Shown: one piece after another, positions 48,618 to 59,421 of the stretch
Layout: each line of letters opens with the position of its first letter
Position numbering within the stretch: position 1 is the first letter of the stretch
Origin: Rhizobium sp. CSW-27
GTDB lineage: Bacteria; Pseudomonadota; Alphaproteobacteria; Rhizobiales; Rhizobiaceae
Assembly (NCBI RefSeq): GCF_018760785.1
Contig: NZ_JAHHZO010000001.1
Coordinates: 620,001-684,000 of the forward strand
DNA: 64,000 nt
Direction: 5' to 3'
Translations under genes and position numbers: made by a program
The notes under the pieces: model-generated
What the model saw: the letters and a program-made list of their open reading frames with translations, nothing else
Told to the model about the DNA's origin: nothing
Databases searched by the model: none

Positions 48618-49808
48618 TCAGGCAAAGGCAAGCGGCGCGCCACGGCCGGGCTCCGGCGGCAGGGGCCTGCCGCGATGCGCCACCACACGGTTGCGCCCCT
48701 CCTCCTTCGCCGCATAAAGGCCGCTGTCGGCATCGGCCATCCACGCATCCAGGCTGCGGGCCGGATCATCCATCACGGTGACCCCGCAGGAGAAGGTCAG
48801 CCGGAACCGGTTGTCGCCGGAGCGGATCTCCTCCGTCGAGAGGAAGGAAAGCAGCGCCTGGATGACGCCAAGCGCCGACGCCTGATCGTGGCCGGGCAGG
48901 CAGATGCCGAACTCCTCGCCCCCCAGACGCCCGAAGATCGCCTGGGCAGGCAGGATCTTGCGCAGGCATTCGGAAAACTGCACCAGCGCATCATCACCGG
49001 CGCGGTGGCCATAGGTATCGTTTATACGCTTGAAGTGGTCGAGATCGAGCACCGCGATGGCGGTTGCACCCCGGCTGGCAAGCTGCGCCGCCTGCTCCAG
49101 AAAGACCCGACGGTTGAGAAGCCCCGTCAGCGTGTCGCGCTCGGCCAGCCTGCGCTGCATCTCGCCGCTGCGTTCCAGCTTCAGCACCATGGCCATCATG
49201 AAGGACAGCAGGTTGAAGATCAGAAGCAGCATGCTGGTATAGGCCATCCAGTCCGACACCGGCAGCCGGTCGATGAACTGCACCGGATAGAGAATGGCAA
49301 GCGGCGCCGTCATCAGGTTGGCAAGCGCATAGACCGCATAGATGGCGGAGGCCAGCCGGCCGGAGGGCAGCCACTCGCCGGGTTTCCCCCGCCACAGCAC
49401 CGCGGCGCCGAGCGCCAGATTGGCCGCCGACCCCACATAGATCAGCATGATGCGCATGGAGGTGGGATCAGCCGTCAGTTCCGCCAGGCCAAAGCCGATA
49501 CAGACGAACACGGAGACAACGAAGGCCTCGCCGATCCGGTAGGGTTGTCCGTAGAATTCCTTGAAGCCCAGCCGCATGAAGCCGGTCAGCGCGACATAGA
49601 TCGAGCCGCCGAGATAGGCGAGGATGTTGTGGGGCAGCGCTTCGGTCATGCTGGTGCAGATCGCGCCCAGCACCATGAACCAGGCGGCAAGCACCCAGTA
49701 GATCATGTCCTTCTGGCGAGGGGACCGTATCCACGCAATGGTGGCGACCACCACCACGGCAAAATTGACCACCGCATTGTAGGTGACGACCGTCAGCAGA
49801 TCCAGCAT
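48618..49808 (-). CDS. Membrane-bound diguanylate cyclase
   Basis: A 396-residue protein with seven hydrophobic segments in residues 1-220, then a GGDEF domain with an intact signature GRLGGEEFGI. It should make c-di-GMP. The auto-inhibitory RxxD I-site is not found five residues before the motif (sequence QAIFGRLGGEEF), so product inhibition may be absent. The membrane part resembles MASE-type sensors but I cannot name the family. The start ATG at 49808 lacks a strong ribosome site; an upstream start is possible. Confidence 0.85.
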   Translation of the reverse strand: MLDLLTVVTYNAVVNFAVVVVATIAWIRSPRQKDMIYWVLAAWFMVLGAICTSMTEALPHNILAYLGGSIYVALTGFMRLGFKEFYGQPYRIGEAFVVSVFVCIGFGLAELTADPTSMRIMLIYVGSAANLALGAAVLWRGKPGEWLPSGRLASAIYAVYALANLMTAPLAILYPVQFIDRLPVSDWMAYTSMLLLIFNLLSFMMAMVLKLERSGEMQRRLAERDTLTGLLNRRVFLEQAAQLASRGATAIAVLDLDHFKRINDTYGHRAGDDALVQFSECLRKILPAQAIFGRLGGEEFGICLPGHDQASALGVIQALLSFLSTEEIRSGDNRFRLTFSCGVTVMDDPARSLDAWMADADSGLYAAKEEGRNRVVAHRGRPLPPEPGRGAPLAFA

Positions 49809-50111
49809 CGGCGCGATACGCTTTTTCAAATAGATCCGCCGGATTCGGCGGTTTCTGCAATGACGCCACTCCTGTTGTCCCGCCGCAAGGGGCGAAATGG
49901 TCAACAAAGGGTAAACGTCCGGCCTTCCACAGCTATTCGCACGGCACACGCGTCCGGCAGGCCGAAGGAAGCGTCAACGGAGCCTCCGGCGCCAGCCAGC
50001 GGCGGCCGCGCCGTCTTGAGGAAATCTTGATGCGGGCCGGATGATTTCCAAATCGAAACCTGATGCCGGCAGGCCTAGCTTTGAGCCTGCAACAGCATGA
50101 GGGATCTACCC
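49809..50111. other. Divergent intergenic region before the pseudo-DapA cassette
   Basis: 303 bp between the diguanylate cyclase and the small gene at 50112. A short hairpin GCAGGC-N10-GCCTGC is near 50073-50094. No clear promoter or operator was recognised. Confidence 0.5.
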
Positions 50112-50324
50112 ATGTACAGGCTCAGCCTCTTCTGCGCGCAGGATATCCAGGCGCACGAACTCTTTTCCATCATCCGCGCGGCAAGCCGCGAGACCTCGGC
50201 GCCGCAGGCGACACCCCCCGCAGCGAACGCGCCTGCTGCCGCAACGCTCCCCTGGCGCCAACGTTTTGGGCGCCAGCGTTTCGGGCGCCTGCTCAGCCGG
50301 CTGATGGCCGAGCCGCAGGTGTGA
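50112..50324 (+). CDS. Small protein of unknown function, first gene of the pseudo-DapA cassette
   Basis: A 70-residue protein, MYRLSLFCAQDIQAHELFSIIR..., with an Ala/Pro-rich middle and a basic C terminus (WRQRFGRQRFGRLLSRLM). GAGGG lies 8 nt before the ATG. It ends 14 bp before the DapA-like gene on the same strand. No domain is recognised. The N-terminal amphipathic region could contact a membrane or partner. Confidence 0.55.
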   Translation: MYRLSLFCAQDIQAHELFSIIRAASRETSAPQATPPAANAPAAATLPWRQRFGRQRFGRLLSRLMAEPQV

Positions 50325-50338
50325 CGGGAGCCGCCATC

Positions 50339-51283
50339 ATGCCTCTTTCCCCGTTTCAGGGAACCTTCGTCGATCTCGTCACCCCGTTCCGGGACGGCAC
50401 GCTGGACCATACCGGCCTGTCGCTGCTGATCGAATGGCAGATCCAGGCCGGGATCGAGGGCCTCGTCGTCTGCGGCGAGGCGAGCGAATCCCATTGCCTG
50501 ACGCCTGCCGAGCGGGCCACCGTCATGGCCACGGCCATCGAGGTGGCGCATGGTCGCGTGCCTGTGCTTGCCGGCATCGTCACCAACTCCACCGACAGGG
50601 CGATAACGCTGATCGATGAGGCACGCCAGGCCGGCGTCGATGGAGCCGTTCTGGTCCTGCCCTATTACAACAAGCCCTGCGCAGAGGGCGTGGTGCGGCA
50701 TGTGATGCAGATCACCGCCGGTGCCGGCCTGCCGGTGCTTCTGCTGAGCCGCCCCGCCACCACCATGCTTGCGTTGACACCGGAACTTGTTGAGCGCCTG
50801 GCCGGCCTGCCGAACGTGTCCGGCATCATCGACGGCTCGCGCGATCACGCTGCCCTCTTCGGCCTCTCCGATGACACGCGCCTGCGCACCCGTCTCTATT
50901 GCGGCGACGGGCAGGGCGATGTCACGGGCTTTCTCGGTTCGGCCGGCTGCATCTCCTGGGTCGCCAATGTCGCACCGCGTTTGGCCGCCTCGCTGCATCA
51001 TGCGGCCGCAGGCGGCAATCTCAAGGCCGCGCATGCATTGCAGACGCGCCTGCAGCCGCTGCTCGATGCCATGGACCGCGATCATCCGGTCTCGACGTTG
51101 AAGCAGGCGCTTGCCTATGTGTTCGGCACCTCGCCGGAAGTGCGCCTGCCGCTGGTGCCGGTGGAAGCGCAGAATCTGGCGGCGCTGCGCACCGCTCTCT
51201 CGCTCGTCGGCCTTTCGACCGACCTTCCCTTCCTGCAGGCAGCCGCCCTTGCCACGCAAGGCGGCCTGCGCTGCCGGCTCTGA
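50339..51283 (+). CDS. DapA/dihydrodipicolinate-synthase-fold protein lacking the catalytic lysine
   Basis: A 314-residue TIM barrel clearly of the DapA/NAL family: start LSPFQGTFVDLVTPFRDG, LVLPYYNKPCAEG (the conserved Tyr motif at 109-110) and GSAGCISWVANVAPRLAA. Yet the Schiff-base lysine region, normally GIKEATGD, reads GIIDGSRD (Ile164, Asp165), so Lys161 of the E. coli enzyme is replaced by Ile. The substrate-carboxylate motif GTTGES is GEASES, and the Arg138 region (VPSRTG) is RPATTM. It probably does not do the aldolase reaction. It may be a pseudoenzyme or a barrel with new chemistry. Confidence 0.88.
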   Translation: MPLSPFQGTFVDLVTPFRDGTLDHTGLSLLIEWQIQAGIEGLVVCGEASESHCLTPAERATVMATAIEVAHGRVPVLAGIVTNSTDRAITLIDEARQAGVDGAVLVLPYYNKPCAEGVVRHVMQITAGAGLPVLLLSRPATTMLALTPELVERLAGLPNVSGIIDGSRDHAALFGLSDDTRLRTRLYCGDGQGDVTGFLGSAGCISWVANVAPRLAASLHHAAAGGNLKAAHALQTRLQPLLDAMDRDHPVSTLKQALAYVFGTSPEVRLPLVPVEAQNLAALRTALSLVGLSTDLPFLQAAALATQGGLRCRL

Positions 51284-51306
51284 CCCTGTCGAACAAGGAG
51301 ACTATG

Positions 51307-51615
51307 ATGGGTTCCGCCCAGAAAGCCGAGGATCACCAACGATCCTGCATCGCATCCCTGCCCCGCTTCACCATCGGCCGCGATCATCACGGCTGGTGGG
51401 TGGTGCACGACCGTCAGGATCGTGTCGGCGGGCTGTTCCGCACCCGCGAGGCAGCACTGCACTTTGCCGCCGGCGAATGCGAACACCCGATCACCGAGAT
51501 CTGCATGGCCGAGACCGGCCGCGTGATCGAACTCGGCGCCTTTACCGCCGATACCCTGCCGCCGGCAGCGCTGGCACGGCAGCAGCCCCGTCACGCGATG
51601 CGCGCGCGGGCCTGA
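51307..51615 (+). CDS. Hypothetical protein, last gene of the pseudo-DapA cassette
   Basis: A 102-residue protein with a compact core GRDHHGWWVVHDRQDRVGGLFRTREAALHFAAGECEH. A strand containing Trp-Trp-Val-Val, then Gly-Gly-Leu-Phe, and a helix with Glu-Ala-Ala-Leu, resembles small DUF2188-like alpha/beta domains, but I am not sure of the family. It begins 23 bp after the DapA-like gene with AGGAG 6 nt upstream (an adjacent ATG at 51304 is possible). Cotranscription with the DapA-like gene is likely. Confidence 0.75.
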   Translation: MGSAQKAEDHQRSCIASLPRFTIGRDHHGWWVVHDRQDRVGGLFRTREAALHFAAGECEHPITEICMAETGRVIELGAFTADTLPPAALARQQPRHAMRARA

Positions 51616-51627
51616 CGAGGCCTCTTC

Positions 51628-52608
51628 TCAGAAGGCGATCCGGGCGTCCAGAGCCCCGAGCGGCTGGACGCCCTGCAGCAGCGCCTTTGCCTCCGCCTCG
51701 TCCTGCTTCATCTGCGCCACCAGCGCGTCGAGACCGTCGAACTTCAGTTCCGGGCGCAGATAGCCGAAGAACGAAACCGACGAGACCTCGCCATAGAGGC
51801 TGCCGGAGAAATCGAAGAGGAAGGTTTCGAGCAGCGGCGCGCCGTTGTCGGTCACCGTCGGGCGGCGGCCATAACTTGCGACGCCGTCGTGAAGCGAACC
51901 GTCCAGCCGGCGGAAGCGAACGGCATAGATGCCGGACCTGAGTTCGGTTTCCGGCGCAAGGCGCATGTTGGCGGTGGGATAGCCGAGCGTGCGCCCCAGC
52001 TTCTCGCCATCGATCACCTCGGCCGCCACCGTGTAGCGGTAGCCAAGCAGGCCGGCAGCTTCCACCACATTGCCTTCGCCGAGCAGGGCGCGGATGCGAC
52101 TGGACGAAATCACCTCGGCACCCTCGTCACGGAAGGCATCGACCAGCGACACGTCGAAGCCGTAGCGGCGACCGGCCTCCATCAGGAAAGCCGGGCCACC
52201 CTCGCGGCCCCGGCCGAAATGGAAATCGAAGCCGGTGACGACACCGCTCGCCTTCAGCCAGCCGCAGAGGACGGTCTGGACGAAATCCTCGGCGGAGCGC
52301 TGCGAGAAATTGCGGTCGAACGGATATTCGATGACCGAGTGGAAGCCCATGGCCGCCAGCAGGCGGGCCTTGAGCGGTGCAGGGGTCAGGCGGAACACCG
52401 GCTGGTCCGGCCGGAAGACCGTACGCGGATGCGGTTCGAAGGTCAGCACCAGCGCCGGCACGCCGCGCTGTTCGGCCAGCGCCAGCGCCCGCTCCAGCAC
52501 GCTGCGGTGGCCGCGATGCACGCCGTCGAAATTGCCGATCGCCACCACACCGCCCTGCAGGTCGGCCGGCAGCGGCTCCTTCTTCTCATTGCGGTGAAAT
52601 ACGGTCAT
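51628..52608 (-). CDS. ribF: Bifunctional riboflavin kinase / FAD synthetase
   Basis: A 326-residue enzyme making FMN then FAD. The N-terminal nucleotidyltransferase has GNFDGVHRGHRSVLERA (HxGH), FEPHPRTVF and SSSRIRALL; the C-terminal kinase domain has GRTLGYPTANM and a LETFLFDF strand. The ATG at 52608 follows GGAAGA. It is 14 bp after the HAD gene upstream on the same strand. Confidence 0.95.
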   Translation of the reverse strand: MTVFHRNEKKEPLPADLQGGVVAIGNFDGVHRGHRSVLERALALAEQRGVPALVLTFEPHPRTVFRPDQPVFRLTPAPLKARLLAAMGFHSVIEYPFDRNFSQRSAEDFVQTVLCGWLKASGVVTGFDFHFGRGREGGPAFLMEAGRRYGFDVSLVDAFRDEGAEVISSSRIRALLGEGNVVEAAGLLGYRYTVAAEVIDGEKLGRTLGYPTANMRLAPETELRSGIYAVRFRRLDGSLHDGVASYGRRPTVTDNGAPLLETFLFDFSGSLYGEVSSVSFFGYLRPELKFDGLDALVAQMKQDEAEAKALLQGVQPLGALDARIAF

Positions 52609-52622
52609 GAGGCGATCTTCCG

Positions 52623-53477
52623 TCAGGCGAGGCGCGGCATCCACCACTTCGGCGTCGCCCCCTCGCGCTTCAGATAGGCATTGAGGATCGCCTCGTCGGT
52701 CTCACCGTTCACCGTGTACTCGGCCGCATGGATGCCGCCGGAAATGTAGAGAAGGTCGAGGCCGTAGCTGAGCGCCCCCTTCACATCGGTCGGCATGCCG
52801 TCGCCAACGGCGATCACCTTGGCCATGTCGATCTCGCCGCGGACCTCGCGGGCAGCGGCAAGCGCTGCCTCGTAGATCGGCCGGTGCGGCTTGCCGGCAA
52901 TGCGGGTGGAGCCGCCGAGCTGTTCGTAATAGGCGGCAACGGCGCCCGCACAGGGGATGATGCGATGGCCGCGCTCAACCACCAGATCCGGATTGGCGCA
53001 GATCAGCGGCGCACCCTTGGCGACGAAGCGGGTCAGCATGTCGTGATAGTCTTCCGGCACTTCCGTTTCGTCATCGAAGAAGCCGGTGCAGACGATCGCC
53101 TCTGCCGCCTCCTCGCCGGTCACGGTGACATCGAGCCCTTCGAGCAGCGGCATGTCGCGCTCGGGGCCGAGCAGGAACACCTTTTTCGGGCCTTCGGCAA
53201 TCAGCCGGCGGGTCACGTCGCCGGAGGTGACGATGCGGTCATAGGCCTCGTCCGGCACGCCGAGCACACGCAGCTGGTCTATGACGCCCGGCGCCGGACG
53301 CGGCGAATTGGTGATCAGCACCACGGCAAGCCCTGCCTTGCGGGCATCGGCGAGCGCCACGCAGGCGGCCGGAAAGGCATCGACGCCATTATGCAGCACG
53401 CCCCACACATCCGAAAGCACGAGCTGATAGCCCGCCGTGATCGCGCTGAGATTCTGAATGCGGTGTGCCATGATCAT
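52623..53477 (-). CDS. TIGR01459-family HAD hydrolase (NagD-like)
   Basis: A 284-residue HAD enzyme with C2 cap. Motif I is LVLSDVWGVLHNG, motif II VLITNSPRP, motif III GKPHRPIYEAAL and motif IV VIAVGDGMPTDVKGAL. Motif I departs from the usual DxD: the residues are Asp-Val-Trp, so the acid-base Asp is replaced by Trp. That is usual for this subfamily as I remember it, but it could limit phosphatase activity. The start is an ATG at 53477, with an ATG two codons in as alternative. Cotranscribed with ribF. Confidence 0.88.
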   Translation of the reverse strand: MIMAHRIQNLSAITAGYQLVLSDVWGVLHNGVDAFPAACVALADARKAGLAVVLITNSPRPAPGVIDQLRVLGVPDEAYDRIVTSGDVTRRLIAEGPKKVFLLGPERDMPLLEGLDVTVTGEEAAEAIVCTGFFDDETEVPEDYHDMLTRFVAKGAPLICANPDLVVERGHRIIPCAGAVAAYYEQLGGSTRIAGKPHRPIYEAALAAAREVRGEIDMAKVIAVGDGMPTDVKGALSYGLDLLYISGGIHAAEYTVNGETDEAILNAYLKREGATPKWWMPRLA

Positions 53478-53592
53478 CCGGTGCCCTGAAAAAGATATGG
53501 CGCTGACATGGCAAAGCTAACGCCCGATGGCAAGGAGTTTCCGTGCGAACGCGCAAGGCAGGCGCCGCGCCGGCCCCGGTGTCATATCCCCG

Positions 53593-54918
53593 TCAGACCC
53601 CCGTCAGCCGCCAGAGAAGTCCGGCAGCCGCGCACAGGCCAAGCACCTTCACCATGCCGATCTTCAGCCGCAGCAGCAGAACGGCAGAAACGACGAAGAG
53701 AACGAACGCCGCCGGATCGAGCGAGGCAAGCCGCGGCCACCAGAGACCCGGCGCGCCCTCGCCCGTCCAGGCGGGAAGGAGCGGCAGGCGCTGCACCTCG
53801 GCAAACAGCACATGCAGGCCGAACCACAGCGCCAGATTGGCGATGACGCCGACGACGGCCGCGGTGATGGCCGACAGGGCCGCGGAAATCTGCGGCTTGC
53901 CGCGCAGCCGCTCGATATAGGGCGCACCGGCAAAGATCCAGATGAAGCTCGGCACGAAGGTGGCCCAGGCCACCAGAACCGCGCCGAGAATGCCGCCGAT
54001 CACCGGCTCCAGCCCCGGCACCGTGCGGAAGCCGACGAGATAGCCGACATAGGAGAGCACCAGCACCAGCGGGCCGGGCGTGGTTTCGGCCAGCGCCAGC
54101 CCGTCCAGCATCTCGCCCGGTCTCAGCCAGCCGTAATCCTGCACGGCGACCTGCGCCACATAGGCAAGCACCGCATAGGCACCGCCAAAGGTGACGAGCG
54201 CCATTCTGGAGAAGAAGGCGAACATGGCGGCAAGGTTGTCCGCGCCGGCAAGCAGCGAGAGAATGAGTAAGGGCAGTTGCCAGACGAGGATCCAGAACCC
54301 CAGCTGCAGCAGGGCGCGACCGGGCGGCGGACGGGGGCGCAACACCTCCGCCGGTCCGGCTGCGACGGGTTCAGCCGGCAGGCTCCGTGCCCGCAGATAG
54401 CCGGCAATTCCCGCCGCCAGCACCACCAGCGGAAACGGCAGCGCCAGCACGAAGAGCGCCAGGAAGGCGAAAACCGCAAGTCCTCGCAGGAAACGGGTCT
54501 TCAGCGTGCGGCGCGCCAGCCGCAGCACCGCCTCCAGCACGATGGTCAGTACCGCCGCCTTCAAGCCGAAGAACAGGCCGGACAGCCAGCCGGCCTCCTG
54601 ATAGAGCGCATAGGCGGTGGAGAGCCCGATGATGACGGCAAGACCGGGCAGGACGAAGAGCAGGCCGGCGACGATGCCGCCGCGCACCCCGTGCGTCAGC
54701 CAGCCGATATAGGTGGCAAGCTGCTGCGCCTCCGGGCCGGGCAGCAGCATGCAGTAGTTCAGCGCATGCAGATAGCGCTCCTCGCGAATCCAGCGCTTCT
54801 CCTCCACGCAGACGCGGTGCATCAGTGCGATCTGCGCCGCCGGGCCGCCGAAAGACAGGCAGCCGATGCGCGCAAAGGCAAGCGTCAGCTCACCGAAGGA
54901 CGGGGCGACAGTGGTCAT
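53593..54918 (-). CDS. chrA: ChrA chromate transporter, long form
   Basis: A 441-residue membrane protein of the CHR family with duplicated halves. Each half has the GGP/GGA signature: ARIGCLSFGGPAAQIALMHR near the N terminus and ALVTFGGAYAVLAYVAQ in the second half; GPLVLVLSYVGYLVGF is typical too. It exports chromate. No chrB-type regulator is nearby. Confidence 0.92.
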   Translation of the reverse strand: MTTVAPSFGELTLAFARIGCLSFGGPAAQIALMHRVCVEEKRWIREERYLHALNYCMLLPGPEAQQLATYIGWLTHGVRGGIVAGLLFVLPGLAVIIGLSTAYALYQEAGWLSGLFFGLKAAVLTIVLEAVLRLARRTLKTRFLRGLAVFAFLALFVLALPFPLVVLAAGIAGYLRARSLPAEPVAAGPAEVLRPRPPPGRALLQLGFWILVWQLPLLILSLLAGADNLAAMFAFFSRMALVTFGGAYAVLAYVAQVAVQDYGWLRPGEMLDGLALAETTPGPLVLVLSYVGYLVGFRTVPGLEPVIGGILGAVLVAWATFVPSFIWIFAGAPYIERLRGKPQISAALSAITAAVVGVIANLALWFGLHVLFAEVQRLPLLPAWTGEGAPGLWWPRLASLDPAAFVLFVVSAVLLLRLKIGMVKVLGLCAAAGLLWRLTGV

Positions 54919-54994
54919 GCGCGGATGAGAAAAAGCGGGACGCCGGAGGCAGGCACAAAAGCCCCGCCGCGGGATAAAATTTCTTGGCCCCGTT

Positions 54995-55023
54995 CTTGAC
55001 TCATCCAGGCTCCAATCTTATCT
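54995..55023 (+). promoter_or_regulatory. Heat-shock (RpoH-type) promoter of groESL
   Basis: CTTG at 54995-54998 and CTTATCT at 55017-55023 are 18 nt apart, matching the alphaproteobacterial RpoH consensus CTTG-N17-18-CYTATNT. The same bases also fit a sigma70 promoter, TTGACT-N17-TATCTC. Confidence 0.75.
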
Positions 55024-55031
55024 CAACGGCG

Positions 55032-55058
55032 CTGGCACTCACCAGTTGGGAGTGCTAA
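55032..55058 (+). promoter_or_regulatory. CIRCE element (HrcA operator)
   Basis: CTGGCACTC-N9-GAGTGCTAA: the right arm is the perfect consensus and the left matches 7 of 9 bases of TTAGCACTC. It overlaps the expected groESL transcription start, 58 bp before groES. HrcA repression together with RpoH activation is known in rhizobia. Confidence 0.92.
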
Positions 55059-55116
55059 CAGCACAATCGCGGGGAACTTTGAACCCGCCTATGTCATTTG
55101 ATCGAGGGATTAGACA

Positions 55117-55413
55117 ATGGCAAGCACCAATTTCCGCCCGCTGCACGACCGCGTTGTCGTTCGTCGCGTCGAGTCTGAAGAAAAGACCAAGGGCGGCATC
55201 ATCATTCCCGACACCGCCAAGGAAAAGCCGGCAGAAGGCGAAGTGATCGCTGTTGGTCCGGGCGCCCGCAAGGACAACGGCGAGCTGGTTGCGCTCGACG
55301 TGAAGGTCGGCGACCGCGTCCTGTTCGGCAAGTGGTCCGGTACGGAAGTCAAGATCGACGGCGTTGACCTTCTGATCATGAAGGAAGCCGACATCATGGG
55401 CATCATCGGCTGA
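55117..55413 (+). CDS. groES: Co-chaperonin GroES
   Basis: A 98-residue Gro[35 protein letters not shown], with the mobile loop at [13 protein letters not shown], and the end [30 protein letters not shown]. It caps the GroEL ring. 71 bp before groEL. Confidence 0.98.
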   Translation: MASTNFRPLHDRVVVRRVESEEKTKGGIIIPDTAKEKPAEGEVIAVGPGARKDNGELVALDVKVGDRVLFGKWSGTEVKIDGVDLLIMKEADIMGIIG

Positions 55414-55466
55414 TCTTCGGCCGACGGTTCTTCCACCTCAAGATTGAACGACAGCGGGCTTGATAA

Positions 55467-57140
<1,674 letters not shown>

Positions 57141-57164
57141 CTGGACCATCCGGTTCGGAATACG

Positions 57165-57194
57165 GAAAGGGCGTCGGGCAACCGGCGCCCTTTC
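57165..57194 (+). terminator. Rho-independent terminator of groESL
   Basis: GAAAGGGCG (57165-57173) pairs with CGCCCTTTC (57186-57194), 9 bp, with a 12-nt loop; the stem ends in TTTC. No long T run follows. Confidence 0.7.
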
Positions 57195-57211
57195 TGCATG
57201 GGCCGGATGCT

Positions 57212-58234
57212 TCAGCTTGCCGGGCCGACAAGTGCTGCGAGCGTCAGTTGCGCGGCGATTGCGTGCACGGCGGCCCTGTCAACCCCCGGCGCATCCACCC
57301 AGTAATGTGCATTGTCGCGAGCCGCCGTCTCTACCCCGACCGGCAGCAGCGTGTAATGCCCCACATGCTTGCCGAGACTGGTCAGACGACTGTTGGGCAG
57401 GCGTTCGTTCAGCCAGGCGGAGCAGAGGTCATAGGGTGCTTCCTCATCCGCCTCACCACACAGGATCGTCACCGGCAGATGGAGGTCGCGCAGGCTCGTC
57501 TCCGTGAACCCACGCACCGGCGGCGCAGGCGCGATTGCTACGACCGCACGCAGCCGCTCGTCACGGTAGCTCTGCGACTGCCGCTCCCAGGACTGGCGGA
57601 ACACGGTGCTGGACGCCAGAAGCGGCTCGATCTGGCCGGCAAGATCCGGCATTTCCTGCGGGCCGGCAGTCGAGGGATGGTCCTTGACGAAGGCCATCAT
57701 CCGTTCCGTTTCCGTAATGGCACCCGCCAGCGCCAGCGCCGTATAACCGCCCAGCGAAAAGCCGGCAGCCGTGACATCGGAAAGATCCAGCCGCCCGGCA
57801 AACACGCCCTCCGACGAGAGGCAATCCAGCAGGAAACTCAGATCCCGCGCCCTTTCCCACCAGCACAGAAAGCCTTCGGCACGATAGGCTTCCACGCCGG
57901 TATTGCCATGATGATCAACGCCCAGCACCACACGACCTTGCGCTGCAAGGGCAGAGGCGAGCCAGCCGAGACCCGAGGCGGAACCGCCGGTGCCATGCGA
58001 GATCAGAACCACCGGATAGCGATCCGCATCGGCGGCAAGGGGCGCCTCGGGCGCCAGTGGACCAAGAGAATAAAGCGGGCGACGCGGCGGGATCGCGATG
58101 TCCCGCGCGAGGCTCCCTGCCGCGGCGGGATACCAGGCGGACCAGCGGACAGGGCGCGGTCCCTCGCCGCTCCAGTTCGACCGCGCCTCGTCCAGCAGCA
58201 GTCCGGCTGCAAAGCCTATCGTTAAAGCCGTCAC
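57212..58234 (-). CDS. Alpha/beta hydrolase, dienelactone-hydrolase/PAF-acetylhydrolase-like
   Basis: A 340-residue alpha/beta hydrolase. The nucleophile elbow is AAGFSLGGYTALAL (Gly-Phe-Ser-Leu-Gly), the oxyanion region VVLISHGTGGSASGL and acid strand VTILCGEADEEAPYD, with His in KHVGHYTLLP. An N-terminal segment (VTALTIGFAAGLLL) could be a weak export signal. The GTG at 58234 is chosen because AGGAGG is 6 nt upstream. Substrate unknown. Convergent with groEL. Confidence 0.85.
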   Translation of the reverse strand: MTALTIGFAAGLLLDEARSNWSGEGPRPVRWSAWYPAAAGSLARDIAIPPRRPLYSLGPLAPEAPLAADADRYPVVLISHGTGGSASGLGWLASALAAQGRVVLGVDHHGNTGVEAYRAEGFLCWWERARDLSFLLDCLSSEGVFAGRLDLSDVTAAGFSLGGYTALALAGAITETERMMAFVKDHPSTAGPQEMPDLAGQIEPLLASSTVFRQSWERQSQSYRDERLRAVVAIAPAPPVRGFTETSLRDLHLPVTILCGEADEEAPYDLCSAWLNERLPNSRLTSLGKHVGHYTLLPVGVETAARDNAHYWVDAPGVDRAAVHAIAAQLTLAALVGPAS

Positions 58235-58279
58235 GCCGTTCCTCCTCACCCTGTCCATCCTCGGGCAGGATAGGAATAT

Positions 58280-59251
58280 TCACCGCTCAATTTCAATGCC
58301 GGGTGCGCACCGTTCGAGGATCGCTGCGGCTACCAGAACCTCCGTGCCCGCCAGACCGGTGGAGCAGAACAGCGTGACATCCTCCTGCCGCCTGACCGGC
58401 TTGCCTGTCGCGACAAGCAGGGAGAGGTCCTCGATGCGCATCATGTCCGGCGTGTCGGTGAGGAAGAAGGGCTTGGCATAGGCCAGCATCTGTTCCGGGG
58501 AATCGGTCGCGATCGTTCGCGCGACCGAGGCAACCTCTACCGCAAGCTCGTGGGCATCGACGAATTTGGGGCCGACCGTATTCACATGCGTGCCCGGCTT
58601 CAGCCAGGACGCGTCCAGAACAGGCATCGTGCTGGACGTTGCACAGATCACGATGTCGCTCTGCTCCGCCGCCTGGCGGGCTGTCTCGACAGGACGGACG
58701 GATATGCCCAGACGCCGTTCCATTTCATCGGCAAACCGAAGCCTGTTTGCTTCGTTGCGGCTGTAGACAAGGGCATGCTGGATCCGGCGCACCTCGGCAG
58801 CCGCTTCCAGCTGTGATTTGGCCTGCTCGCCGCTGCCGATGACGCCGACGATGCGCGCGTCGTCTCGCGCCATGTGGCGGATCGCGACGCCGCCGATCGC
58901 GCCGGTTCGAAGGGCACCCAACCGCGCGCCGATGACAAGCCCGAGGAGCGCGCCTGTGGAGGGATTCCAGATGGCGACGACCTGCTCATCCCGTTCCCCG
59001 TTGAAGGTCGTGTAGGCTCGGAAACCGGCGACCGGCTCGGTCCCGTCTGTCACGCCACCCACCGTGAACACCAGATCGCCTGCATCGCCCATCGCGACGC
59101 AATGCCTCGGCGGCGAGACCAGCCTGCCGGCGGCTTTCTCGCGGAACGCCTGCTCCACCGCCTCGATCGCGAAAGCAATCAGTGAAGGATCCAGGAGATC
59201 CTTGTCGGTAACGATCTTGACCATTTCTCTTGCCCTCGATGTTTCCGCCAT
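58280..59251 (-). CDS. Ornithine cyclodeaminase / mu-crystallin family protein
   Basis: A 323-residue NAD(P)-binding protein: N-terminal dimer domain, then Rossmann fold IVGVIGSGEQAKSQLEAAAEVRRI. The substrate-binding set RAYTTFN and LGALRTGAIGGVAIRHMA is typical. Members include ornithine cyclodeaminase, ketimine reductase and alanine dehydrogenase; the specific reaction cannot be read. Next to the hydrolase (45 bp) on the same strand, so possibly one operon. Confidence 0.88.
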   Translation of the reverse strand: MAETSRAREMVKIVTDKDLLDPSLIAFAIEAVEQAFREKAAGRLVSPPRHCVAMGDAGDLVFTVGGVTDGTEPVAGFRAYTTFNGERDEQVVAIWNPSTGALLGLVIGARLGALRTGAIGGVAIRHMARDDARIVGVIGSGEQAKSQLEAAAEVRRIQHALVYSRNEANRLRFADEMERRLGISVRPVETARQAAEQSDIVICATSSTMPVLDASWLKPGTHVNTVGPKFVDAHELAVEVASVARTIATDSPEQMLAYAKPFFLTDTPDMMRIEDLSLLVATGKPVRRQEDVTLFCSTGLAGTEVLVAAAILERCAPGIEIER

Positions 59252-59421
59252 GCTGCAACCTCAAGGGCAGTTCAGGTCAAGCCTCAAGATCACACGCCCC
59301 GCTCGTTCACTATTCCCGAACAATTCGTCTCCATCCGTTCATCTTTCACGGCGCGACAATCTGGCGCATATTCTCCTCCAGACATACACCGCCGCCACGG
59401 CACACCCTCTGGAGACTTTCC

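Noticed and set aside
50339..51283. Annotation as dapA (lysine biosynthesis)
   Set aside because: The Schiff-base lysine, the TTGES carboxylate motif and the substrate arginine are all changed, so the fold is kept but the reaction is not supported.
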